Assembly (NCBI GenBank): GCA_002238665.1
Contig: MPMU01000007.1
Location: forward strand, 1 to 48,499
Reading direction: 5' to 3'
DNA length: 48,499 nucleotides
From: Gammaproteobacteria bacterium bin55
Lineage (GTDB): Bacteria > Pseudomonadota > Gammaproteobacteria > Pseudomonadales > Azotimanducaceae
In this document: positions 36,614-43,962 of the stretch, one piece after another
How positions within the stretch are numbered: position 1 is the stretch's first letter
Layout of the letters: the number at the start of each line of letters is the position of its first letter
Program-made: the position numbers and the translations under genes
The notes under the pieces: generated by a model
Told to the model about the DNA's origin: nothing
The model's database searches: none
Seen by the model: the letters and a program-made list of their open reading frames with translations, nothing else

Positions 36614-37045
36614 CTAATCGACCGGTGAAGAACGTGTGGTTTGCGAAGAAACCAAGTGAACTTTTTCAACTTTCAATTCTGATAACGCACTCAACACATG
36701 CACAATCGCCTGATGTCTCGTTTCTCCGTCCGCGTGCACCATTATCGTTGGGTCCTCAATAGACTTGGATACATTACCTATCTGTTCCATGACTGCTAAC
36801 TGGGTAGTTAATTGTGGCACACCGCCACCCACTGAAAATCTACCCTCGCTATCGATAAAGACATCAATGGCATCCTGAATTTGAGGTTCAATCGTGTTCG
36901 TTGATTCTGGGAGTGTTATTTCCAATTGTGAATTCGTCACAAAAGTGCTTGTCACCATAAAGAAGATTAACAGGATGAAAACCACATCGATAAGTGGCGT
37001 GATTTCAACAGTCGCAGTTTCTACCCTACGTGCATGGAAATTCAT
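36614..37045 (-). CDS. exbD: ExbD/TolR-family biopolymer transport protein
   Basis: Accessory subunit of a proton-driven energy-coupling complex at the inner membrane, 143 residues. A single N-terminal membrane helix carries the conserved Asp in ITPLIDVVFILLIFFMV, followed by a periplasmic domain. The ATG at 37045 overlaps the exbB stop in an ATGA. The exbB-exbD pair upstream of lpxK is a conserved arrangement in gammaproteobacteria. No tonB is adjacent. Confidence 0.92.
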   Translation of the reverse strand: MNFHARRVETATVEITPLIDVVFILLIFFMVTSTFVTNSQLEITLPESTNTIEPQIQDAIDVFIDSEGRFSVGGGVPQLTTQLAVMEQIGNVSKSIEDPTIMVHADGETRHQAIVHVLSALSELKVEKVHLVSSQTTRSSPVD

Positions 37046-37650
37046 GCGGATGCACTTGATGTCTGTGAGTTTTCTAGGAATAGCCTCCCTTGTTTCTCAA
37101 GTTGCACACTCAATACATCGATTCTTCGTTGAAAGTACCGATGACAGAGTAGAGAAGGAATCGCTACGGATAGACCGAAAGCAGTGGTCAGAAGCGCTTC
37201 TGCGATGCCACCAGAGAATATGGATGGGTCACCTATACCCTCCTCCTGAAGCGTTGCGAATACCTCAATCATCCCAAACACGGTTCCAAGTAAACCTAGC
37301 AGTGGCGCCACTGAGGCGATAGAACCTAGGGTTGTCAAGAACCGTTCAAAATGGTGGATTTCCTCGCTAGCAGTTTCCTCCATAGCGATGCGTACGGCAT
37401 CTAGGCCATGATCACTTTGAGCAATACCTGCCTGAAGTATCCGGCCCAAAGGGGAGGTATTCAAATTCTCGTGGCTCACATTGGTCGACGACAAAATCAA
37501 ATCTCGACTAGCAAGGGATTGCACAATCTCTGGAGGCGCGATGACTTTCTGTCTTAGTACTATCAACCGATTGATAATTACTGCAGTCACGACGACACTA
37601 CAAAGCAGAATGGGGTACATCAGGATTCCACCTGACTCAAAGAGGTACAA
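37042..37650 (-). CDS. exbB: ExbB/MotA/TolQ-family proton channel protein
   Basis: Membrane proton-channel subunit paired with ExbD, 202 residues. The open frame continues upstream into galU, but the family's N-terminus (LFESGGILMYPILLCSVVVTAV) fits a start at TTG 37650, with AGGA about 8 nt upstream. The ATG at 37620 would remove the conserved Gly-Gly segment. The MotA/TolQ/ExbB core is clear: LTTLGSIASVAPLLGLLGTV, then FSGGIAEALLTTAFGLSVAIPSLL, with three membrane helices in total. Confidence 0.9.
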   Translation of the reverse strand: MYLFESGGILMYPILLCSVVVTAVIINRLIVLRQKVIAPPEIVQSLASRDLILSSTNVSHENLNTSPLGRILQAGIAQSDHGLDAVRIAMEETASEEIHHFERFLTTLGSIASVAPLLGLLGTVFGMIEVFATLQEEGIGDPSIFSGGIAEALLTTAFGLSVAIPSLLCHRYFQRRIDVLSVQLEKQGRLFLENSQTSSASA

Positions 37651-37688
37651 AGTTGTGGTCCTGATTACGCTACAAGGTAGACATCTTA

Positions 37689-38522
37689 CTAGGGAGGTGC
37701 GGTCCCAAATCGACACCTGAACGAATAGTTGGTCGCCGCTACAAATCCGGCAAGCGAGCCACAATCGAATCGACAACCGTCAAATTTCAAGGCAAGTACG
37801 CGGGAATTTTGCGCTAAGTTCGAGATTGCATCCGTGAGCTGGTACTCTCCCCCTACACCCTTATTGATGGTTGCCAACTCGCCAAAGACTTCAGGGCTAA
37901 GAATGTATCTTCCAATTACGGCAATGTTACTTGGTGCGGATTCTGGTGCGGGTTTTTCCACCAACTTCTCTACTTCATATAGACTTGAGGAGATCTGATG
38001 GCCGTGAATGATCCCATAGCTCGCCGTCCGATCCATGGGCACTTCCTCTACTGCTATGACGGTGCACTGATGTTCTTGAAAAATCGACTTGAGTTGACTC
38101 ATTACGCCCACGTCGTTGCCGATACAAAAATCGTCGGGTAGCACAACGCCAAAAGGCTCATTGCCAATCAAAGATTCGCCAACTTTAATTGCATGGCCAA
38201 GCCCTAGCTGCTCTGCTTGACGCGTATACGTGAACTGGCAACCCGTGATCAATTCATTGAGCGAAAGTAATGTGTTCGCTCGTTCAGTTCCCGCCAAGTG
38301 ATCATCCAACTCCATATTTCGGTCAAAGTGATCTTCAATGGCGCGCTTGGCTTGACCGGTCACGAAGCAGATTTGGTTTAAGCCTGCCTCCGCTGCCTCT
38401 TCAATACCATACTGGACCAATGGCTTATCCAATATGGGTAGCATCTCCTTGGGCATGACCTTGGTTGCTGGTAAAAACCTAGTCCCATAGCCAGCGACGG
38501 GAAACAGACATTTCCGTAACAC
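37689..38522 (-). CDS. galU: UTP--glucose-1-phosphate uridylyltransferase
   Basis: Makes UDP-glucose for surface polysaccharides. The 277-residue protein has the nucleotidyltransferase motif PVAGYGTRFLPATK, EMLPILDKPLVQYGIEEA, LPDDF and VEKPAPESAPSN. It is slightly shorter at the C-terminus than E. coli GalU. The start is GTG at 38522, 7 bp after the dctM stop, and it is followed 38 bp later by exbB. Its position between a TRAP transporter and exbBD suggests transcription within one long envelope operon. Confidence 0.93.
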   Translation of the reverse strand: MLRKCLFPVAGYGTRFLPATKVMPKEMLPILDKPLVQYGIEEAAEAGLNQICFVTGQAKRAIEDHFDRNMELDDHLAGTERANTLLSLNELITGCQFTYTRQAEQLGLGHAIKVGESLIGNEPFGVVLPDDFCIGNDVGVMSQLKSIFQEHQCTVIAVEEVPMDRTASYGIIHGHQISSSLYEVEKLVEKPAPESAPSNIAVIGRYILSPEVFGELATINKGVGGEYQLTDAISNLAQNSRVLALKFDGCRFDCGSLAGFVAATNYSFRCRFGTAPP

Positions 38523-38529
38523 AGGAGAA

Positions 38530-39813
38530 TCAACCTAACTCAAGAAACCAAAGCGATAAGAACGGCACATAAGTAATTAACATCAAAACTCCCATCAATA
38601 CAACCATAAATGGTAAGCATGCTCGATACAACTCGACGATCGGTCGGTCAAATCGATAACTTGCTATGAAGAGATTCATACCTATTGGAGGTGTAAAGTA
38701 ACCAATCTGCAGATTAGCCATCATGATTACACCGAGATGCAAAGGATGGATGCCAAATGCAACCGCGACCGGAAGTATCAGAGGAACCATGATCACGACT
38801 ACCGAAAATATATCTAACAATGCCCCCAGTAGCAACAGAAATAGATTCAGCAGGATTAGAAATACAAGAGGATTATCAACCGTTGCATTGATGGTGTTAA
38901 AGATCTTCTGTGGAACCTGCGCGTCTACGAAGTAATTGGTCAGAGCAAGCGCACATCCAAGTATTAACAGAATACTCCCGACCATCATCATGGTCTCTCT
39001 AATCACGCGCGGCAATTCGGTTAGTTTGAGCTCCTTCAGGACAAATACTTCCACGACTAATACGTAGAGTGCGGTTAGCGCTGCAGCTTCGGAAATCGCC
39101 AGAACACCGGTGTAGATTGACAATAAGACTATGAAAGGCAATGGTATTTCCCACTTTGCGGCGAGTAAAGACCTACCAACATTCTTCCATGAAAACGCGA
39201 TTCGTTCTACATTTCCATGTTTCCATATCGTCCACGCAGATAAAGCAATGAGCATTAGGAGACAAGGCACCAAACCGGCAATGAATAGCTGAGGAATGGT
39301 GAACGGTTCACCAACCTGAACTTGCTGTGCAATGATCCCGTAGAGGATCAATGGAATAGATGGGACGATTAAGAGGCCCAAACTACCCGATGAGGTGACC
39401 AACCCCAAGCTGTACGATTGAGAGTAGCCAGCTTTCCTTAGCATCGGCAGAAGGAGTGCTCCCAGTGCCACGATGGTTACACCTGACGCACCTGTGAGGG
39501 CAGTGAAAATCGCGCAGGCTACAAAACCAACGATTGCGAGCCCAGCTGGCATCCATCCGAACAAGGATGTGGTCACATTCATTAGTCTCTGAGAAGTTTG
39601 GGTCTCAGAGAGAAGGTAACCAGCGAAGGTGAATAGCGGTAAGGAAACTAGCAAAGGTGTATCGGCTATTCGGTAAATCTCGATGACGATGACAGTCAGA
39701 TCGATCCCTGCTAAATAGAAACCGAGCGCCGTGGCCACCACAACAACAGCGAAGATAGGTGCACCGAGCGCAGCCAGCGCGATCACGACTCCAATACCTA
39801 ACCACGCGATCAC
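38530..39813 (-). CDS. dctM: TRAP transporter large permease subunit
   Basis: Main membrane subunit of a tripartite ATP-independent periplasmic transporter, 427 residues with about twelve hydrophobic helices. Family landmarks are PLFTFAGYLLSE, FTALTGASGVTIVALGALLLPMLRKAGY and the C-terminal PPIGMNLFIASYRFDRP. Transport is driven by an ion gradient, usually sodium. The start is GTG at 39813 within a GTGA overlap with dctQ. Confidence 0.94.
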   Translation of the reverse strand: MIAWLGIGVVIALAALGAPIFAVVVVATALGFYLAGIDLTVIVIEIYRIADTPLLVSLPLFTFAGYLLSETQTSQRLMNVTTSLFGWMPAGLAIVGFVACAIFTALTGASGVTIVALGALLLPMLRKAGYSQSYSLGLVTSSGSLGLLIVPSIPLILYGIIAQQVQVGEPFTIPQLFIAGLVPCLLMLIALSAWTIWKHGNVERIAFSWKNVGRSLLAAKWEIPLPFIVLLSIYTGVLAISEAAALTALYVLVVEVFVLKELKLTELPRVIRETMMMVGSILLILGCALALTNYFVDAQVPQKIFNTINATVDNPLVFLILLNLFLLLLGALLDIFSVVVIMVPLILPVAVAFGIHPLHLGVIMMANLQIGYFTPPIGMNLFIASYRFDRPIVELYRACLPFMVVLMGVLMLITYVPFLSLWFLELG

Positions 39814-40289
39814 GACGATTCTCGCTTCTGACTAAAAATCGAATGTAAACCGTAGCGCATAGCCATCATAAAAGCGCTAATGGGGATGATTAGTTCCAAT
39901 ATCCATGCCGGTATAGCACCTACGCCGACCGAACCATCCATGATCTCCCACTGAATGAACGTGATTGAGAAATAGCCTATCCCTGCACAGACTAGCGCGG
40001 TTGCTAGGCAGACCAGGCGATCTATCACAGTTTGCAACATAACTGGTAGAAACCGTTCCAGCACATCTATGCGGATGTGCTTTTTCTCTCGTGCTGCAGC
40101 CATGGAACCTACCATAGTCAGCCACAGTACGGCCATTCTTACAAGCTCGTCACCGGCCGCAAATCCAGCATCGAAAAAGTTTCGAGCGACGATTTGGAAA
40201 ACCGCAACGCCAAGCATCGCGCCAAAAATACTGACTAATAGACCTGTCTCTACATTCTGCAGAAAACGGTCAATGGCACCAAAGGTCAG
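39810..40289 (-). CDS. dctQ: TRAP transporter small permease subunit, apparent CTG start
   Basis: Small membrane subunit, 159 residues with four helices. The first ATG (40217) lies inside the first membrane helix and would leave only 135 residues. The upstream frame encodes the missing family N-terminus (FGAIDRFLQNVETGLLVSIF) and contains no ATG, GTG or TTG. It begins at a CTG that overlaps the dctP stop as CTGA, with GAGG about 10 nt upstream. That mirrors the GTGA overlap at the next gene junction, so I take CTG at 40289 as the start. The charged motif AAREKKHIRIDVL is typical of DctQ. Confidence 0.82.
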   Translation of the reverse strand: MTFGAIDRFLQNVETGLLVSIFGAMLGVAVFQIVARNFFDAGFAAGDELVRMAVLWLTMVGSMAAAREKKHIRIDVLERFLPVMLQTVIDRLVCLATALVCAGIGYFSITFIQWEIMDGSVGVGAIPAWILELIIPISAFMMAMRYGLHSIFSQKRESS

Positions 40290-41284
40290 TTTGCTCTAAC
40301 CTCGTCGAGAATGTTCGTCATCCCCTCGTAGACATCTTCTGGAACAATGCCGTTATCTACCCAACTCTGCCTACCGGCTGAAGCAACTAATTGCCAATCC
40401 TTTCGCTCGGCTGCATTTGGGGTCAATATCTCAATACCTCTACTGACAAGAACTTCCCAAGTTTCTTGGTGATCCTTAATGTTCTGCGCTTCAGATAGTG
40501 CAACTGCTGCTTTAAAAACGTCGCGAACAACTTCCTGATCTTCCTGGCTTAGTTGGTTGAATCTTCGTGAGTCGACGATGAACAAACTGTAGATATACAT
40601 GAAAGGTATGTCTACAAGGTAACTGACTTGAGTATGCCACTGCAAAGCTACAACACTAACAGGGGGCGCAGCTATCGTGTCGATCAGGCCGGTTTGCAAG
40701 CCTGTAAGGACATCGACAGGAGAGAGAGGCACCGCATTGATGCCAAACGAGTTCAGGATTCGAGCTGAAAGACGATCACCTTTTGGAACCCAAATTTTTA
40801 AGTTCCTCGCTTTCTTTAAAGACTGTGCTTCCTTGGTGCTCAGCGCGTATGCAAATCCCAAACCAGGAATCCCTAACGTCTCAAAACCTCTGTCTCGCAA
40901 GGCTGTAATCAACGTTTCGTCGTACTTAGAACGGACAGCCTTGATCTCCTCAAATGATTGAAATTTCATGGGAAGGTTGTAAAGACTTACTACCGGTACT
41001 TGATTGCTTAAAGGTCCAGTTTGGACGATTCCTCCATGTAGTTGCCTTGCTCTGATTTTTCTGAGCACTACATTGTCGTCACCCATAACACCACCGCCGT
41101 AGAACTTAAAGGAGACACGACCGTCAGTTTTTTCGCCAATTTCATCCGCCGCAGAGCGGAGGTTGTTCATCCACGAAGACCCGTTAGGGGATAAGGTCGC
41201 CAATTTGAACTCAGTTGCGTGCCCTACACAACTGAAGGACACAAGAGCTATGAATCCAAGGGTTTTAAAAATATTCGTCTGCAC
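40286..41284 (-). CDS. dctP: TRAP transporter substrate-binding protein
   Basis: Periplasmic solute-binding protein, 332 residues with a signal peptide (residues 1-23, ending near GHA). DctP-type features include the N-terminal FKLATLSPNGSSW, KFYGGGVMGDD and the region around LSPVDVLTGLQTGLIDTI, where an Arg is usual for carboxylate binding in family members. The start is GTG at 41284 inside the end of the lipoprotein gene. The sequence resembles the DctP branch that occurs with a TatT lipoprotein. The ligand is unknown. Confidence 0.92.
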   Translation of the reverse strand: MQTNIFKTLGFIALVSFSCVGHATEFKLATLSPNGSSWMNNLRSAADEIGEKTDGRVSFKFYGGGVMGDDNVVLRKIRARQLHGGIVQTGPLSNQVPVVSLYNLPMKFQSFEEIKAVRSKYDETLITALRDRGFETLGIPGLGFAYALSTKEAQSLKKARNLKIWVPKGDRLSARILNSFGINAVPLSPVDVLTGLQTGLIDTIAAPPVSVVALQWHTQVSYLVDIPFMYIYSLFIVDSRRFNQLSQEDQEVVRDVFKAAVALSEAQNIKDHQETWEVLVSRGIEILTPNAAERKDWQLVASAGRQSWVDNGIVPEDVYEGMTNILDEVRAN

Positions 41285-42146
41285 TGTTTTTTAGTTCTTC
41301 CGCCAGTTGCTGAGCCAGAATGTTCTGAAGGGTAAAGTCTCCGGCTTTTGGACTTGAATTCAAGATCTCTTCAACCAATCGATCATGAAGTTCGCGATCG
41401 TAGACCAATCGAGCATAGCTCTCAGCCAATAAAACTTTGGCGTACAGGTTTCGTCCCTCACTTAGTGTGATTGCGCGTTCAAAATGTTCCCTTCCTTTCT
41501 CAGGTTTCCCACCCATTGACGGTGGGAACAGAGTTTCGAAAACACCCATATACATGTGCGACGCTCCTTGCTCGTGCGTCTCATCCAGGTCCAGTACATG
41601 TTGCATTAGGACCTTGACGTGGCTCAATTCAGCAACTGCCTCCCAATCGTCACTGTGCGTCTGAATGTATGTCGCCCAGGAAGTGCCAAATACGTAGAGG
41701 GTTTCAATGTCCTTCAACTTGATCGATTGAACTCTGGACTCAAAATCCTTAAAGTCCTGTTTTTTTGCCGCACACAGATTCGCGATTTTCATACAAGTGG
41801 CTTGCTGTGCATAGTCAAATGCCTTAAGAGCAAAGTGTTTCTGTCTGCTTGCATCTTCAACGAAGGCAGTGGCATAGGATCCGTTCAATACGGCTGCACC
41901 AAGAAGCAAGTCAGCACTTGGTTGGTCCCCTTGAACAAACGAATCCACCAAAATCAAGTAGGAAGGAAGTCCCTCCTCCACCACCTTAATATCCTCCGAA
42001 GACAAGACTGCGGTAGTGAGGTCGTCCGCTAATCCAGATGTGACATTATTTATCAGCGCGCCACATCCTATACTGAGCAAAGCACCAGCGCTCAGCAACA
42101 GCATTCTGAGTACAACAATCAATTCAACGTCGTTCCTGTCCGGCAT
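41265..42146 (-). CDS. TatT-like TRAP-associated lipoprotein (TPR fold)
   Basis: Predicted lipoprotein, about 293 residues. A hydrophobic stretch ends in the lipobox SIGCGAL. The rest is helical, with TPR-like units such as GAAVLNGSYATAFVEDAS, MYMGVFETLFPPSMGGKP and EKGREHFERAITLSEGRNLYA, which match the T component (TatT, Treponema TP0956 type). In that system a trimer of TatT is thought to dock the binding protein and help it capture hydrophobic ligands. The start is uncertain: the open frame begins at TTG 42152, ATG 42146 is chosen, and TTG 42122 would give a more typical lipoprotein signal. It overlaps dctP by 20 bp. Confidence 0.8.
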   Translation of the reverse strand: MPDRNDVELIVVLRMLLLSAGALLSIGCGALINNVTSGLADDLTTAVLSSEDIKVVEEGLPSYLILVDSFVQGDQPSADLLLGAAVLNGSYATAFVEDASRQKHFALKAFDYAQQATCMKIANLCAAKKQDFKDFESRVQSIKLKDIETLYVFGTSWATYIQTHSDDWEAVAELSHVKVLMQHVLDLDETHEQGASHMYMGVFETLFPPSMGGKPEKGREHFERAITLSEGRNLYAKVLLAESYARLVYDRELHDRLVEEILNSSPKAGDFTLQNILAQQLAEELKNSADEYF

Positions 42147-42222
42147 TAACAATTGATGAAGACGAGAGGACCCACATCAAATGCAATGTTTGGTCCCTAT
42201 AGTCAACATTCCATGAAGGCAG

Positions 42223-42843
42223 TTAATCTTCTGGCATCTCTGAGTCACTGTCATCGGTTCCGATCGCCGAGATTATTTCCTCTACGTCGGGTCGATCTCG
42301 ATAGCTTGGAAGTGCTCGCTTGAAAACTACAGCACCTTCAGCATCCACCATCACCATCCCTGGATGTGGTATGCCATAGGCTGGTGAATCCGCCTTTACC
42401 GTTTCATTGAGTATTCCAAATGCCTGCACGGTCTGAGTTTCAACATCAGATAACAATGGAAACTCAATGGACTTTGAGTCCACAAAATTTGCGATTGCTT
42501 CTGGTTTATCGTAAGAGACTGCAACTAAATTCACACCTAAATCTTCAAAACTACTTCTGCTTTCATTCAGCTGCACGAGCTGATTCTTGCAGAATGGTCA
42601 CCAATCCGCTGAGCGGACAAAAAACAGTGCCAGGCCATTCTCACCTTTAAGATCATCGAACGTTGTGAATTCACCGTTGGTATCTTGCACGGACAATGCT
42701 GGAATCGTTGAGCCAACTTCCGGACCCCATTGATTCTGATACTCATCCTGCTCGTCTGCAAATAAAGTTGGTGCCATACAGATAACTCCAATCGTAAAGA
42801 TCCAACGGACAAACGCATATCTATGGAATTGCTTGATATTCAT
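42223..42843 (-). CDS. Secreted peroxiredoxin/thioredoxin-like redoxin, predicted selenoprotein (Sec82, UxxC)
   Basis: Read through a single TGA at 42598-42600, this is one 206-residue AhpC/TSA-type redoxin. The first half (81 residues) has a signal peptide (cleavage near LFA-DEQ) and the domain start VGSTIPALSVQDTNGEF, up to LALFFVRSADW. The second half continues in the same frame with PFCKNQLVQL, VAVSYDKPE, EFPLLSD and GIPHPGMVMVD. The TGA sits exactly where relatives have the catalytic Cys of SADWCPFCKxQL, giving Sec82-Pro-Phe-Cys85. A stem-loop of bacterial SECIS type follows (42555-42594). The ATG at 42843 has AGGAAG 7 nt upstream. It probably reduces peroxides or disulfides in the periplasm. 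The alternative, a simple nonsense mutation, is less likely. Confidence 0.85.
42555..42594 (-). promoter_or_regulatory. Predicted bacterial SECIS element
   Basis: Starting four bases after the TGA, the mRNA can form an outer stem TTCTGC/GCAGAA (42589-42594 with 42555-42560) and an inner stem TCAGCT/AGCTGA (42578-42583 with 42567-42572) closed by the five-base loop CGTGC. The loop G is 22 nt downstream of the TGA. Bacterial SECIS elements lie inside the coding region directly after the UGA, with a G-containing apical loop about 16-37 nt away, where SelB binds. Both stems are perfect. Confidence 0.78.
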
Positions 42844-42902
42844 GCCCAGCTTCCTGTGAAAAGTTTGATTTCGCGCCTCGACAACTAAGATTCGGCTACT
42901 TA

Positions 42903-42931
42903 ATTATGGTGTTCTAGCGTTAGACCAACAA
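42903..42931 (-). promoter_or_regulatory. Candidate promoter of the redoxin-TRAP-envelope gene run
   Basis: On the minus strand TTGTTG and CATAAT are separated by exactly 17 bp, about 60 bp upstream of the redoxin ATG. Both hexamers are good partial sigma-70 matches. This would be the first promoter of an eleven-gene co-directional run. Confidence 0.45.
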
Positions 42932-43058
42932 TCTGAGTAAAGTTTCAGTGGACATCAAACACCATCACAATCTGATTCTTCAGATTTAAGATTTTTCACT
43001 CTACGAGACCTCTTGTACCAGAGGTTTTAGCTTTCCACACAATCAGAAACCAGCGACC

Positions 43059-43952
43059 GTGCCATATTTCCAATCTCCCCTCGGGCAAATGTACTTTGAA
43101 CAACATGGTTCTCGTGCTGCTACTCCCGTCTTGATGATCCATGGAATTGGCTGTCAAGTGGTGCATTGGCCAGAATCTTTTCTTAGTGGGCTTGTGGATT
43201 CGGGCTATCGCGTCATTGTATTTGATAACAGAGATGCTGGATTGTCATTCTCAATCGATGCGGAACCACCTGAAATAGCGCAACTAATCGTTGCACAGAA
43301 CGACCCAACAGCGGCAACAGCTGCCTATTCACTTTCCGACATGGCGCAAGATGCGATCCATCTTTTAAATCACATCGGCCAATCCGGTGCTCACATCGTT
43401 GGTACATCCATGGGTGGTATGATCGCTCAGCGATTCGCTCTCAATCATCAGCATCGCATATTCAGCCTTACCACACTGATGAGTAGTACCGGAAACCCAG
43501 ATTTACCACCCGCCGCGCCTGAAGCTGTTGCCGCGCTGGCGCAAGCCTTTTTCTTGTCGGATCGTCAAGCTGTCATCGACGCAACCATTGCTACGGGTAC
43601 CACTCTTTCCGGTGAACACTTTGACTCCAGAGAAGTTGGAATAGCCAGATTCGCGGAGATTGCTTACGACCGGGCAGTCAATCCTCAAGGAACGCTCAGG
43701 CAATTCGCAGCTATCCTCACGGACGGCAATCGAGCTCCATTGCTCAAGGAACTCAAGATTCCAGTCTTAGCAATTCACGGTGACAATGATCGACTGCTGG
43801 ATGTCAAAGGAAGCGAGGACATCGTAAATTCTGTACAGAACGGCAAACTAATGGTGATCGAAAAACTTGGCCATGATCTGTCGGAACCGGTCATACCTGC
43901 CATGGTCGAAGCGATCGTGGAGCACATCTCCACCACTAATCCGCCAAGATAG
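43059..43952 (+). CDS. Alpha/beta hydrolase
   Basis: 297-residue alpha/beta-hydrolase of unknown substrate. Motifs in order are the oxyanion region MIHGIGCQ, VFDNRDAGLS, the nucleophile elbow GTSMGGMIAQ (Ser near residue 119), the acid in AIHGDNDRLLD, and the catalytic His in LGHDLSEP. Overall it resembles the 3-oxoadipate enol-lactonase/esterase group. The start is GTG at 43059 without a clear ribosome-binding site. A weak hairpin (ACCTCT/AGAGGT at 43008-43025) lies in the leader. It converges on the LLM oxidoreductase gene, with 10 bp between the stops. Confidence 0.88.
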   Translation: MPYFQSPLGQMYFEQHGSRAATPVLMIHGIGCQVVHWPESFLSGLVDSGYRVIVFDNRDAGLSFSIDAEPPEIAQLIVAQNDPTAATAAYSLSDMAQDAIHLLNHIGQSGAHIVGTSMGGMIAQRFALNHQHRIFSLTTLMSSTGNPDLPPAAPEAVAALAQAFFLSDRQAVIDATIATGTTLSGEHFDSREVGIARFAEIAYDRAVNPQGTLRQFAAILTDGNRAPLLKELKIPVLAIHGDNDRLLDVKGSEDIVNSVQNGKLMVIEKLGHDLSEPVIPAMVEAIVEHISTTNPPR

Positions 43953-43962
43953 GTCCCTCCAG

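Noticed and set aside
42598-42843. A stand-alone 81-residue truncated redoxin, or a pseudogene
   Set aside because: The frame continues without other damage after the TGA, the TGA replaces the catalytic Cys exactly, and a SECIS-like stem-loop follows.
43008-43025. Hairpin ACCTCT/AGAGGT as a terminator
   Set aside because: Short stem, followed by only four T on the plus strand, and placed just upstream of a plus-strand gene; evidence is too weak.
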